Positions 47,101-60,560 are shown, numbered from the stretch's first letter. The stretch is 64,000 nt of DNA from Todiramphus chloris collaris (GCA_025345505.1 JANVCC010000152.1:2985318-3049317); one strand, 5' to 3'. The notes: generated by a model not told the origin, from the sequence alone. Numbers and translations are program-made.

Positions 47101-49053
47101 CCCACAGAGAAGAGAAATATTTAGTTCTATAAATATTTGATTGGGGCTTAGCCACCTGGAAGAGAAGGAAATAAACTCCAAGAGGCCAGATCTTCTCTTG
47201 GTATCTGGCTCAGCATATTTGAAACAGAAATATTGGGGCAAATTTCACAGGAAAGCTCGATAAACATTAGTACTAGCTTGTGTGGTATGTGATCCCACAC
47301 TATATGACATAGCTCTATTATGAAGCCTTCACCTGCCTCTGTGTACAGCCAGGTTTGTGGGTGGCATTTGTCTCACTTTAGGTTAGGTGTCCACATGTTT
47401 AGTCTCTGCATTAAAGACAAATTATCTTAGCTTCCATTTGCAGACAATGGAGAGTAATAGCAATTTCAGAATACAACTAACCTCCTTTGTTCCACATGTC
47501 TACTCAGAATGAGACTAATTTCAATCTATAAACACCTGCTTTTCTCTGTTTATTACAAAGAAAGTTTGGTTAATATTTATGATTCTCTTGTCTGGGAATT
47601 CAAGAAAAAGCAAGAATGTGGCATTACTTTTCTAAGATAGCAGCTCTAGGAAGAAATTAGTCATTAGCATATCACATCAATACTATGTCCACGTGTGATG
47701 GGTGTGACCCTTGGGCAGAAGCTGGCACAAGAAAAATTGTTTATTTCTCTGTACAAGGTATTCAGGTATTCCTGCAGGATGAAGTTTCTTCATAGGAGTT
47801 GGGATAGAGGCCTTGTTATCTCAAGGCAAAAGTACATCCTGAAAAAACATTTCCCATTCAATGAGTGCAGTTACTCACTGGTCCCCGCTGCTGCAGTGGC
47901 TTAAAGCCATGAGGAAACTATGTCATGTTTTTCAGAGCAGAGCTGGTTGAATATCTTTTGGTTGCATAATTTAGTCAGAGCATTCTGAAGTCATACTTGA
48001 ATGCATTATTCACCGAGTTTCCCCTTCCTCCCATCATTCATTCAATTCAAAAAGTGAATAATTTGGGATTACATAGTATACTGCTAGGATTTGTCAACAC
48101 ATTTCAGGGAATATTTCATATAAAAACATTGAATGCTATTTGCTCAGGTTTAATAAATACATGAGGAAATATGGAAAGACAAAAACCCCAAAACTGATAT
48201 AAGGTTTTCTTGCTGATTTGATACTAATCATGAATGGCAATTGATGGAAAGAAAAGCCCTTCTTCATTACCTGTACCAAAACACAGAATATTCTTCCTGT
48301 CATGACAATATGCCAGTGTTTAGCCAGGAGACAGAGTGTGGTGTAAGTGTTGTTCTGTCTGTAGGTTTATTGAGAAAAGGAAGTTTATTGACATCTGATT
48401 AACACTTGACTTTCTCCCATATTTAAATGGGTGTGCAGGGTTAGCTGTAGAAGAACTCACACTCCCTCCTGAACCATGAGGTGATTAATCTTAAAATTTT
48501 CTTTGTTGTGTGTGGTGTTCTGTCCTTATCACATAAAATATACTTACTGGCTTTATGAGGAAAGAGATGGACAGATTATAAATCCTCTGAGGTTTTATAA
48601 TGGACTTTTGTTTAGGTCCTAAAAAAAATAAGCATGAAGTAAGAGTAGAGGAGCATCTGTTGCATGCAGTGCAACACTGGGGTGGGAGGAGGTAGGAGGA
48701 GGACAGAGAGATCTTCCTGAAAGGCACTGCTGCTGTTTTTCCTCTTTTGTGTGCTGCTGGGGGAGCAGTTTAATAAGCAAAACATGCAGGCAAACAGTGT
48801 GCAGATGGTGCAACCTACTATTGAGGAAACATTTCAAAGGGTAACAAAATATGGTTGAAACCAGCTTACAGTTTACACACTGAATGTAAAACCGAACATG
48901 CTGTTTTCAGCAGGCTGTAGCTGTTTTCATTTGTTGATGCCAAGTACTTTGGGGATCCACAGCTCCAAAGCAGTTAGTGCAGCAGCAGGAATCCCTGTAA
49001 CTGTATAAGCTTGACTCAGCTGGGTAGGTAGGGTAGGACAGCGTTCTTACCTG
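44185..49053. other. unique sequence, about 4.9 kb, no gene seen
   Basis: AT-rich with an A-tract near 46990-47020. None of the short reading frames looks coding. TGTGATGGGTGTGACC at about 47695 recalls an LTR start, but what follows does not match. Confidence 0.5.
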
Positions 49054-49153
49054 NNNNNNNNNNNNNNNNNNNNNNNNNNNNNNNNNNNNNNNNNNNNNNN
49101 NNNNNNNNNNNNNNNNNNNNNNNNNNNNNNNNNNNNNNNNNNNNNNNNNNNNN
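49054..49153. other. assembly gap, 100 N
   Basis: Exactly 100 N, followed at once by a 37-A run. Confidence 0.98.

Positions 49154-49190
<37 letters not shown>
49154..49190 (+). repeat. poly-A run of about 37
   Basis: Uninterrupted A run abutting the gap. It may be the cause of the assembly break, or the tail of an element hidden in the gap. Confidence 0.9.
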
Positions 49191-49195
<5 letters not shown>

Positions 49196-49779
49196 AATAC
49201 CTATCCAGATGTAGTTTCCAAAAAAATCATACAGTATAATTAGTCAAGAGAAAGGTTAGAAAAAATTATTAAAGACATCTGGCTAAATTATGATGTCTTT
49301 ATTAATGCCAAACTTTGGGCATGGGTAAAGGAGAGGGAAGCGCAGATCCCTAAGTACACATGCAGACCATCAGAAGAAGGTAGGAACAAAATCACAGTGG
49401 ACAATACAGAATGAACTGTAGCTAGCAAGAGAAACTGGAGGTAACAAGAAAAATTTCCTTGACAGGATTAGGCTCAAAGGAAAGTTGCAGTGTATCTATA
49501 TAATAATGTAGCTATTACTAAATGGTGTAAGGAAAACTGAAGACATAAAGGATAGGATTTTGTTCATTTTTTGTTATAAAGCTTACTTAATGACAATTGG
49601 TAAACTCGTTATTAGCAACAATGGATAACAGATCGACCTAGAACAGAAAAAGATCATGTTTGATGGTGTTTTGTTGTTCAGCTTGTCTGGGCCTTCTGAA
49701 CCTGATCTCAGTATGTGCAGAAGCAGGCTTGAAAAAATTATCCATTGTTTTTGAGGACTTGTGGAGGATGTATAAGATA

Positions 49780-50460
49780 TTGTTGGACTGGAAAGGATCA
49801 ATTTTAATATGTATATGTATAAAGGGAGGGAAAAAATGAAGTGTAGATTTATAGACAAGTCAGCTTCACTTCAAATCCTAGAAAAAATGTAAAAAAAAGG
49901 AAGTGGCTTGCAAGCACTTGGAAGACAGCAAGGAGGAGAGTAGCAGCAAAGATGAATTTGCCAAGAAGATATCTTGTCAAATCAATCTAATTTTCTTTTA
50001 TGAAAGAGTAACAGGTGATGTAGACAAAGAAGCAGCAGTAATCATATCTTTTTTTCACTAAGGCTTTTGACATTGCCTTACCTTGCAGTCCTGTAAGCAA
50101 ACTGGGGAGACATATTAAAAGTGCAATTACTGTTGGAGATAGAGTGTAGAGTGGCACATAAACAGGTAACGTTATCACTTATTACCTGTCCAACTGCAAG
50201 GATAAGTCCCTTTGCTATGATTTCTGAATTACAGAAGTTGCATAATCAAGTCTATGCCTATTAAATACATAGATGATATCAAGCTTATAGGAACTATAAG
50301 TAAGTCAGAAGAAAGGACTAAAATTCAAAATCTTAATAAATTCGAGAAACGTTCTGAAATAAACCAGAACACAGGAAGAAATATTCTGCTATTTCTTAAT
50401 AGATTTTTGACCAGAAGTAATTAGCAATAATAAAAGTTCATTCTTTAAAATTGACCGGAG
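49780..50460 (+). mobile_element. ancient CR1-like LINE relic, RT region
   Basis: Strongly decayed but in the right order for a CR1 or L3-type RT: a lysine-rich GGGAAAAAATG-type segment; AGACAAGTCAGCTTCACTTC (the 'RPVSLTS' position); AAGATGAATTTGCCAAGAAG with a CAAATCAATCTAAT partner (the 'QHGF..SCLTNL' position); CACTAAGGCTTTTGACATTG (the 'SKAFDT' position); and GATGATATCAAGCTT (the 'DD' position). Every block has frame breaks. It is much older than the other CR1s here. Adjacent sequence back to about 49300 may belong to the same element. Confidence 0.55.
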
Positions 50461-50699
50461 GCTGAAAGCTTTAGGGAGACACAGCTGCAATGGTGAACAA
50501 ATATCAGGTAAAATTAGGGAAATAGAAATGTTGAAAGGCATAGAATGGGACAATGATGAAAATTCTGAAATAATCCAGAAATGTTACCTATAAATAAACA
50601 CTAGCAAAAATAATAGCAGTCTATTTTCAAAAGGAAAAGAATGCTGAATTCCATCAAAGATGGGTTTAAGTGTCAGCAGTCCTGTTTCAAAGTAGAGTA

Positions 50700-52542
50700 A
50701 TGGATTAAATGACATTGTTAGGGCCTGCCATAATCCTTCCATATTTTCTGATATTTTATAGTTTTTTATTTATTTAAATTATATATATTTATTTGTTGTT
50801 ATACATTTCTATTGAATTTTGTAGAATTATCTGTAAAGTACACAGGAACGGATGGATCTTAATCTACTGGTTTCAGTCATCTGATGTTATTTAAAAAGTG
50901 TTTATTTTGACAATTTTCTGAGCATTACCATACCCATTTTCTATTGACAGATTCTCACAGGGCAGAATGTCACTAATTGGATCTAACGAATATGGCTGGA
51001 GACTTACAGTAGACTGGAGGCAACAGATAAACAACAGATACATATCAAGAGTTCTGTGGATATTAACAGCAGGAATGTCCATCAACAGAAAATTGTGTCA
51101 TGGCTACAATTTGCATATGCAAATGTTAGGAGCTTTGGGGAACTGGTATAATAACAGCAGGCATGCACTCTAGGAAAGCTTGATCTTACGGGTTTATGGA
51201 CAACTTACTTATAAGTCAAGAGAGGCAGAAAACATAATGAGACAGAAAATGTGTAACAACTTTGAATGCTCAGACAGATATGACAGGAACTGCTGTATCA
51301 GTTTTATTCTGGATCCCTCACTGAAAGAGTTGTGTATGACTTGCACATTGATAAAATTATCCTGATAATGTGATAAAGGGACTGTTGATATTGATCCCTC
51401 AGACATATTTTCTATAACAGAGAGTAAATATACCAACTTCCTCTCTATTGATGATAGCTTTTTGAAGTGAAAAGAGCTTGTTGTTACCCAGTTCTGTTAC
51501 CAGAGTCCATCAGAGTTTGGACTTACACAGAGGTAGGAAATAGTTAATAATGGTTAATTTTTAGCTATCACCCTCAATATTTCTACTTACAGATTGACTT
51601 TTTAGCTTAATGGATGAAAGTATCATTATGAAGGCATCATGGCCAGAAGGGATCATTAAAGTCATCTTGTGTTGAGTGCTTTGCCATTTATTGAATTGAG
51701 TTTCCTCTGCTGAGAGAGGCGAAAAAAGATGGAAATGCCATGGCGATTGGTACACAGCTAAATGAGAAAAGCACAAAGACTAAACTCTGCCCTGCACGTC
51801 AGTGGTCATAGACTGGTTCAGATCCACAGAGTTTTATGGTAATCCTTAAAGGCTGACAGGCTGGGTCTTTGCTATTAAGGGGATGGTGTCCCTTAGCTGT
51901 AGGTCTCCTTTAGGCTCCATATGCATGTCAGAGTCTCCTCAAATACTGACAGACTAAAATACGAAATGCTAAAAATGAATTTTTAATTGTTTTGTTTTGT
52001 TTTGTTTTGTTTTTCTTTTAGCAAAATATTATTGCATAAGGCTTGATGTTACTTGGGAATGTGGGATTTCTAATTTGTGTTCATAGGAGTTTGTTTCTTC
52101 TGCTCTCTATATTTCTCTTTTTCATCCACAAGAAAAAAAAAAACTAAAGGAAAATTCAGTCACATAAGGTGATTATTCCCAATTCTAAGAGGGGAAAACA
52201 AAAAGTATAAAATCATGTTTTTTATAACTACTTAAGAGGGTGATTTGTTTCTTTTCAGAAACATGTCACTCAAGTCCTTGTCATCCTTATTGTATATAAT
52301 ACAACACTGCACAGTTTAACTGTTCAATTTTGGGACTGAATAGACAGTGGTTCTTAAAAGGTGAGAGCTTTTTCAGAAAATAAGCAAGGTTATGCAATAG
52401 ACTATCCAATAAGAAAGAACAACTAGACTATAAAATATCCATAGAAAAAAAAAAAATCAGTAGAAAGTGTAGTACTGTGGAAAAAACATAAACTTTGAGA
52501 AGGTGAGGTGATTATACACAGAGGGCACTTCAGATTTACTGA
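50700..52542. other. unique sequence with one simple repeat
   Basis: AT-rich; no gene recognised. A (TTTTG)n run lies at 51989-52014. Confidence 0.55.
51989..52014. repeat. (TTTTG)n simple repeat
   Basis: About five TTTTG units followed by a T-run. Confidence 0.85.
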
Positions 52543-53102
52543 TGTGGTGGGTTGACTGTGGCTAGATGCCAGCATCGGCTCCTTTGTCTTTACAGGATCA
52601 CAGGTCCTGACAAAATCCTGCTCCAGTGTGGGCTTCACACAGGGTCCCTGTATCCTTTGGGCATCCACACTCTCTTGCATGGGGTCCTCCATGGTCTGCA
52701 GGTGGATATCTGCTCCACTATGGACATCCATGAGCTGTAGGGGGACAACCTGCCTCACCATGGTCCACCACAGGCTGCAGGAGAATCTCTGCTCTGGTGC
52801 CTGTAGCACCTCCTCCCCCTCCTCCTTCACTGACCTGAGTGTCTTCATAGTTGTTTCTCTCACATATTCTCACTTCTCTCTTCTGTCTCTTGTTGCACAG
52901 CAGTTTTTTCCTCCTTCTTGAATATGTTATCTCATAGGTGTTACCGCCATTGCTGATGGGTTCTGAACTGGCCAGCAATGGGTCCATCTTGGAGCCAGCT
53001 GGCATTTGGTCTATGGGACACGGGAAGCTTCTGACATCTTCTTACAGTAGTCATACCTGTAGTGCCCCTGCTACCAAAACCTTGCCACACAAACCCAGTG
53101 CA
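52543..53102 (-). mobile_element. solo ERVL-type LTR, internally deleted
   Basis: On the - strand it starts TGCACTGGGTTTGTG at 53102 and ends CAACCCACCACA at 52543. Recognisable modules: GGCAAGGTTTTGGTAGC, GCTGGCTCCAAGATGGACCC, ATAACATATTCAAGAAG, GTGAGAATATGTGAGAG, GTGAGGCAGGTTGTCCCCC and GCAGATATCCACC. The family as I remember it is about 1.2 kb; the region with TATA, polyadenylation signal and most GGGTCC modules is missing here. The flanking 5-mers are ACTGA (left) and ACAGA (right), a target duplication with one change. Two fairly long frames run through it by chance. Confidence 0.85.
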
Positions 53103-56100
53103 ACAGAATGCAACGAAATGGGATGAGGTAGTGAAGAAGAGATAGAATTTTCAGAGAAAAACTATGTTGTTCATAAAGATGGTTTTTGCTCATAAACATG
53201 GAAATAAAATAGACCAGTGTGAGTGGTCTATTATAAAATGAGACTAGGAGAAAGAAAGAAGCTTTTTGTAAGCTGAAAATATCAAAACATATGCATAATA
53301 AAAATGTATATTGATAGCAGTTTAAAAGGATAAGAATGTTTTAAAGCAAGATTAAGGTGGTAAGAATACAATAATTTATGCCTTTCATTTGAGAGAATTG
53401 TAGTGTTTAGTTAGAACCTTGGCAGGTAAACAAGAAATGCTGCTCAGTTGTCTGCCTTGCTAGTCTTCTTGTATCCATCTCCTTTCTGCTTTCTTATACT
53501 GCAAGTATAAATTCCTCTGAGCAGTGAGCATCTTTTTGTTCACATTTCTACACTACAAAGGGTGCTTGTTCACCATTATTTCTTTGCACCGGCATCTTTC
53601 AAATAAAATACGTACGGTAAAATAATCAAAGCTGGGTATTTCCAAAGCCACAGTAGGCCATGCTCAAAGAAATCCTGAGATGAATGCTTAATCCAAACTT
53701 TTAGCTTAGAAGGAAAGAGGAAAACTTCTAAACTAAAATAAAGTGGTTCCTTAAATGACAGAATTGATTGTTCTGAAGGCCTGATTTTGATATACATCTA
53801 CTACAAATAATACATACAAGTCACAGAGCCTCGTAGGTACATCCTCAGTGCAAGTAATAATGAAAAAAAAAAATTGTGTGTACCAAGCTCTCAGCATGTC
53901 AACTTGGTATTTGTCAGATAACACCTAGGGAGAATGGCTCATTGAATTTTGATATACCACAATACCATGTGAATTTTAGTCCTGATTCTGGATAAGCCAA
54001 ACAGATAATATTTGGTGCTTCATAATGCTTACCCATAAAGACAGTTGTGATCTTGACAGCTCCTTAGTCGCTCACACTCAATATTAAATTGACATAATAT
54101 GTGCTAAAACCACTTCCCAGGGCAAAGCACATAATGCTCAGACTTGCTATTCTTAAGGTTTTTTTCTTTTCTTAAATTGAGGGTCAAGTGTGTTATACAA
54201 GAGCTCTAGTGCACCTGTTATTTTTAAAGCACTGTGCTGAAAAGCAAGGATACAGAGCAGACAACCAAAAGGGTCAAACAGATTCTGCAGTAGGGAACAT
54301 GTTTTTGTGTCCGTGCTTCAGACATTCTCCAGACATCGGATATCAGTAAGATTAACTCCAGATGCTGAAGAGCTCCTAAGCCTGTGATTTGTCTGTAAAA
54401 AAAGATGCTCAAAATTTTGATAAGAGGTGGGGATTTAGCAGAATTTCAGAAATGTTTAGTATGATAAAGAATAGGTTTGAGTTCAAAAGTGGGAAACTGC
54501 TTTAGTGAAACCTAGTTGTTTGAGACTGTTTCTGAGTAAAGAGATAAGGGTAAAACAGAGACACGATTAATTCAGATTTCAGTAAAAGGGCTGGTATTTG
54601 AATAGATAAAAGATTCCAACTCTTTTCCCCTAAGCTAATATTTTTGTGTAAAGAATAATTGATAACAAGGCTCCTTAAAAATATAAAGAGAAAGAATCCT
54701 GATATTTTCAGAGGGCTATAAGGAGGTTCACAGGAAAGATTTGGAAGGTGGTATATGCACACAGTCCAATTCAAGTCACTCTTCTGGATTTTACATGTAG
54801 ATATTGTAAGCATTTTCTTAGGGAAGAAGTTAATACATAGTAGTGAAATCAGTAGCACCTCCACATACCGTCCTTTCTGAATGCTGAAGAATTAACTGAG
54901 CTTCTTAACTACAATAATGGATGGCCATGGCCCTGCCACCTTTGTATCCAGTACACCAATGTCTTCCCTGGCCTAATCTTCCTGACTGGTGGAGGACCAT
55001 CCCAATAGTGATGTTAAAGAAGAGGAGAAAAAGAAGAGATGTATATTGACTATTTTGTCTTTATTCTTAAGGCTGAAAAGTTGTTGGAGTTCTTTTTGTC
55101 TGTGCTAGAGAGAAGTCTTAAACCATTTGTAGTTTTGATTATGCTCTGCTCTGATTAGAACATCATTGAGCAATGCAATACCAACCCCAGGATCATAAAA
55201 TCTGGAGAAAATCAGAATATATTGTCTGAGATTTTTCAGTGCAGTGAGGCTGAAGGACTAATACAAACCCTGAGTTAGTGGTAATGTGATCTCAGCTTCA
55301 GCACTCCTACCCTCATATCATGAAAGGAAGCAACCTGAGTAATGCAAGAGACCAGTTCTGGTGTCTCATTCTGAGCAGAAGACAAAAACTTAACCTAGTT
55401 GTCATTCAGCATAAGATTAATAACCTACATTTAAATGCCCCTTATGTAGGACAGTTGTCTAAAGTCTCTGGTGCATATGTCAATGGAAGTCTTGATTCGG
55501 TTGTTTGCACATAGGCATATAATGTCAGTTGAAACACACTAAGGGTATCAGCTGGCCTCTGTGTTTTACTCCAAAATGACACATGTCTCTGATATATCTT
55601 GTGTCATAGCTGCCAGTACAGTACAGATGTTTGTAAGACTCTATGGAGGCTTAAGTAGTACTAAGAACATACATTTAGGAAGTTGTTTTGTATGTCTAAT
55701 CAACACAACCAATGGAGACTAGAGAGTGATTCATCTGTCTGATCAAGTGTAGATGTCTATATTGATAGCAATTGTAGCTTACATGTAGACTTCAAAGTTG
55801 TAGACATCTGAAGTCAACTGTCTGTGCCTGGCATCGAATCTCATTCCTGAAGTTACATGAGACTAATTTCTTCCAAGGACATGAGAATTCAAATATCTTC
55901 TCAACTTTGGTACTGGCCTAGGTCAGCAATAAAAAGAGTGTAAATGTGGATGTATTTGAACAAAAGGCTTCTGACAAAAGCTCTCTAGTATGTGCAAAAA
56001 GTAAACGTGTGCATGTGATCCACTGAAGGTGATGTTCAAATGCTGTCCTGATTAAGTAGTGGTAGTATCACCAGGAGCTTTAGCTGCTACAGGTGTACTA

Positions 56101-59100
56101 TTCAATAATAACTACACACTCAAGAGAATGGCAAGAGGGCACCTAGAACAACTGGGAGTTTCTTAGTAAGTTTATAATATAATAGATGAAAAATATTGTT
56201 ATACAAGTTTTAAAACTAATTCTGTGGAATCTTGTAATATTCAAGCCTTCTTGGACATACTGTCAAGAAAATCTACCCTTTATTTTATAATAAACTAATA
56301 TAAAGACACATACTAATATAAACCTACATTCAAAATTCACTGTTTTCAGACCTCTGTCTTGTCAATGCTACAGAGGGTGTACAGTGGGACATCCTGTCCT
56401 TTTGCATAGTATACATTACTATTGACTGTTACTTCATGTGGTTTGCATGCATTCAGTGATCCCTTACAGACCTGTTGTGATATACTGAGAACTTAAAAAA
56501 AATTATAAATTCTAAAATAACTATGTTTTTTGGGTTTTTTGTAGGTTGGGATAAAAAAAAGAATAGAAAGTAGACTGGTGTAATGCTGCAGCACAGAAAG
56601 CAATTCTAGAAAAAGCTGGAACAGATGAATATATGGGAGGCACTGAGGGAAGAAACAAGTAATAAGACTTAGTATTTAAAGTGAGTAAAAAAGAAGGGAG
56701 TTTATGTAGAAACCCAGTTTACTGTTACTTATAGATCATATGCTAAAAAACATCTGCAAATGATGGCGAGACATAGTAGAAATAGAGAGAACAAAAAAAA
56801 GGCTCATGTGTCAGCTTCCTGGAGGCTCAAGTCTGGAACACAAATCACCAAACTGTCTCTGGCTAGACAATAATGCACTACTAATTAAATCCAGTTCTAA
56901 GACCTGACCCTACAGACATTGCTTAAGTAGCACTTCCACTGAAGCTAATCAGAGTATTGACTAACTGTGCAGCCCTGGGCCTTCAGAGGGACTGTGATGT
57001 GTGCCAAGGCCCAGCCTCACCCCATCTGTTTGCAGAACAGGAGTTCCTCAAAATTATCCTTAGATAAATTCTTGACTCTATTTCATTATTTAATATCTTT
57101 AGTCAAAAAAGTTCTATCCCAGGTTTGCAAAGATATGCAATGATCATGACTACCTGTGCAGAGGCTATCGTCTCAAGTGCCCAATAAAACGCCAATAAAA
57201 ATAAAATCGTGTAAGTGAATATGAAGAGAGGTTGAGGCACGTATTTTGAGGGAGTGCAAGGGATTAACATGAAAAGGCAAAATAAAAGTGTATACAACAT
57301 GTGTTCATGCCCGAGCCCTGTGTTTGCCCCATAAGTAGATAACAACATTTCTGCCTGACCTCCCACATGTGTCCTCATGGGGACATGATTCAGGCCATCA
57401 GTACAACAAATATATTTTAACTCGTCAGGTGAAAATGTGGCCCGAGAGCTTGATTTGAACTAGTGATCCCCCTGAGTTCAGAGATTCTTTTAATCATCCT
57501 TAGGAAAGTACCTCTTTCCAAAGTACTGTTTTTATAGCCTTAGGAAAGAGATGTTTTGCTTACAAAGCATTCAGGGAACATTCTCTGACAGTTTCAAAAC
57601 AAAAGAAGCTTGGAAAAAAAAATGTTAAAGTGTATCACCATCAATTTTAAAAAACAATACATTTTTCCTGGTCTCCAGCTCAAGTGCATTTATCCCACTG
57701 AGGAATTACTTCTATTTTTCAGCTGTGACTCACTGAATGTATGACAGAGTCTTGTTTCAACAAATTTATTGAGGTTGAAGAAGATGTTAAAAACAGACAG
57801 GCACCTGGAAATGCCAAAAGTGGGAAAAAAGCAAATACAATTTATTTCAAGGGGAGTCATGGCATAGTTCCTGATTCCCCCTGTGTATAAAACAAATATA
57901 ATCATTCTACTCTTCTACTTCCCCTCTCTTAAACTTTCATATGAGCTCAGAGGATAAAGTTTATTTATCAGTCTGGTAATAACATTACTATCCCTGAAAT
58001 ACATTTTTGAGAAAACTATCAGGAGATGTCATTAGCCTTCTGATACACTGATTAAGCTATTAACTTTCCAGAGCCATACTCCCTAACTGTAACATTTACA
58101 TATGGATAAACTAATTAGGGTGGGGAGATGGTTTGTATCTAACAAGACAGGAAATATATAAGTTTTAATTTCCTGGCATCAGTATCATGAGCTATTGTGA
58201 TAAAACTTGTGGAAGAAATACAAGGAGTGCCCCTTGAAACATAATTAGTGTAGCCTACCCTCTGGATGACATGAAGTTTTGATATGCTGTGCTAACCTGT
58301 GAGAATGCTTTGCCAGATGATTTTAATGATGGATCCAGATATGCAATAAATGGAACTGGGAGTTCTGTGGTGGCCAAAAGTTCTGATACAACAAACTACT
58401 TAAGTACATGAGTAATCCAGCCTACAATGATGAGTTTAAGTGCATATTTAACTCTTACTGTTTTCAGTAGGGTTTAGTCACATCCTAAAAATAAGCACAC
58501 CTTTATTTACACACTTTGCTGAACCACAGATACATTGTATGAAGTGTCCAAATCTCATTATTTAGGGGAACTGAGGATGCTCAATATCATAAGATTTGGT
58601 CTTTTAGTAAAACATCTGTCCCGCACCAGTTTATTCACATGACTTCGTGACAACCTCCTATTTGTACTTCTATTAGGCACTGGCATGTGATGAGGTGTGT
58701 TCTTTGGACAAGGCAACAGAACTCCTTCATGTAGTTGTAGTTATATTGACAAAATCACCTGCTGTTTTTTGCCAAATGGCTTATTTCACTAGTAAAACAT
58801 GGAATAAAGCAGCTAACATTTAAATTTGCCAATATAGCTCAGTACATGATAGAAGGGCTTTGTGGCCCAAGGTCTTTATGATTAATAAAGTACTTTTAAG
58901 TGGGGAATTAGCTTCCATAGTTTCAGGTTTTAAAATATTTTTGAAGAAAATGGAACAGCTAACTAAGGGAGAAAATAATATTCTAGGTTATGAGATGAAT
59001 ACTCAACGTTCTTTAAAGCTGTGACACTGATTCTGTGTGCAGAATTAATGCTGGATGAACTGTGAATATCAAGATATCTGGAAAGCTATTTGATACAACT

Positions 59101-59689
59101 AAATGGTCAAGAAAAAAATCAGGATGGTTTTGAATATCAACCTTGAGGGTAGCATCAGTGATGTGTTTGCTGTTTAATATATGTATTAGGTGTGTGAAGA
59201 ATTATTGCTATCTAAGGATCGAATCTGAAAGTCATTACTGAATTCCCTAGAAAAACTAATTTGAAAAATAACTGGAGAATCATCTCAGTTTGATGCATCC
59301 AGAAGTTACACACTTGTCCCTAACTGTTTATCTATAATTACTTTTAAGTGAGTGCAATGAGAGAACCTCTCCTGAAAATAAATCAACTTGTGGTGGACAA
59401 GTTTTGAGAAGTGGGATGAATAGTCATATGAAAGTGACAGTCTCTCTTTGCTGAGCATAAAGGAAGTAGAAGTGCATGCATTAGCTTGAAGCGTAACTTT
59501 TAGATATGTACATGTCCATAACATTCCCTTTACCGTATTTTAGAGTCTGTGAGATCTTTGTGCTCAAAATCCCCTAGTGGGGCAAAATATCATCAGGTGA
59601 GCGTGTGAGGAGCAGAAACCAGAGCTTTCTAAGGTGCTCCACAGTCTTGCTTGACATACGGAATAAATCTCTGGGATGTCCTGTTTGAT
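53103..59689. other. unique sequence, about 6.6 kb, no gene seen
   Basis: AT-rich, stop-dense. The 120-codon - frame at 54502-54864 and the hydrophobic 91-codon - frame at 57103-57378 lack family signatures or splice support. No LTR or LINE was recognised. Confidence 0.5.
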
Positions 59690-60000
59690 GCACCTACCAC
59701 AGTAAATCCAGAATAATGGAAAGGAAGATGTTCTGGGTTTCTTTTTTTTTTGCACCTGGTGAAAGATACACTCAAAGAAATACATTCAGGGCAAAAGGAT
59801 TTCTAGAAATAGGGTGTTACTCTAGATACATTTTGCACTGAAAGCATACTTTCCTAGTTCCATTATTTATTGATAGGCCTGATGAATGCTTTAAGTCAGC
59901 TGCATTCAGCTGACATAGCCAGGAGCACTGTGTGCTGGTGTTAGCATTTGTGCCATGGAGTCAGTATCACTGCCATAAGACAGCTCTATCAAAAAGTCGT
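59690..60000 (+). repeat. diverged direct repeat, copy 1
   Basis: About 0.3 kb that aligns in order with 60300-60560: CCAGAATA-type start, GAAGATGTTCTGG, AAAAGGATTTCTAGAAATA, GCACTGAAAGCATACTTTCC, TTATTGATAGGC, AGTCAGCT, then AGTATCACTGC and CTATCAAAAAG. Unit origin unknown. Confidence 0.6.
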
Positions 60001-60299
60001 GTGACATGGGGAAAAAATGGAATCAGAACCTTTGGAGCCATTGCTATTTTTATTGATGTTTTAGACAAGAATTCTTAATTAGATTTTCTTCCTCTACTGA
60101 TATGACAGAAAAATTTAAAAAGGATATGAGTACAGAAGAAAGCCATCCTACATCGGATTATATTATATACAGGAAATAAAGCCATGTTGCTAAAGTACTG
60201 CTATTCATGTTCCAGCATCACAGTTACTTCCTGTGAAAGTCTCCCTGTTTTTGAGATCACTGTATCCTGTGACGCCATATTAATTGACACTGCATCAAA

Positions 60300-60560
60300 A
60301 ATGGACCAGAATAGAAAGGAAGAAGTTTGAGGCTATTTTAGATCCAATGAAGATGATGTTCTGGAAATTGCTTTCACAGGAAAAGGATTTCTAGAAATAA
60401 GGAGCTATTCAGTATATATGCTTTGCAATGAAGGCATGTTTTCCAGGCACCTTGCCCGGTTATACTAAATATTTATTATTAGGCTTCATAAATTCTTTCC
60501 ATCAGCTAGGTTTCGTCTCCTTGATGACGTATCACAGCTTCTATCACGAAAAACTCACAA
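60300..60560 (+). repeat. diverged direct repeat, copy 2
   Basis: Same words as copy 1 with substitutions and indels: CCAGAATAGAAAGGAAG, GATGATGTTCTGG, AAAAGGATTTCTAGAAATA (exact), GCAATGAAGGCATGTTTTCC, TTATTATTAGGC, CATCAGCT, CGTATCACAGC, CTATCACGAAAAAC. About 0.3 kb separates the copies. Confidence 0.6.

Noticed and set aside
47695-47740. TGTGATGGGTGTGACC, resembling an ERVL-type LTR edge
   Set aside because: The following sequence does not match the LTR copies at 31, 40 or 52 kb. The resemblance is limited to about 15 bases.
52423-52863. 146-codon frame on the - strand
   Set aside because: It lies mostly within the ERVL-type LTR at 52543-53102. LTR modules are non-coding and the frame is a by-product.
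54502-54864. 120-codon frame on the - strand, one of the longest outside repeats
   Set aside because: Composition follows local base bias, with no motif or splice support.
57103-57378. Hydrophobic 91-codon frame on the - strand, membrane-protein-like
   Set aside because: T-rich DNA gives hydrophobic residues by chance. No splice-site pair, no homolog recognised, and the surroundings are ordinary AT-rich sequence.
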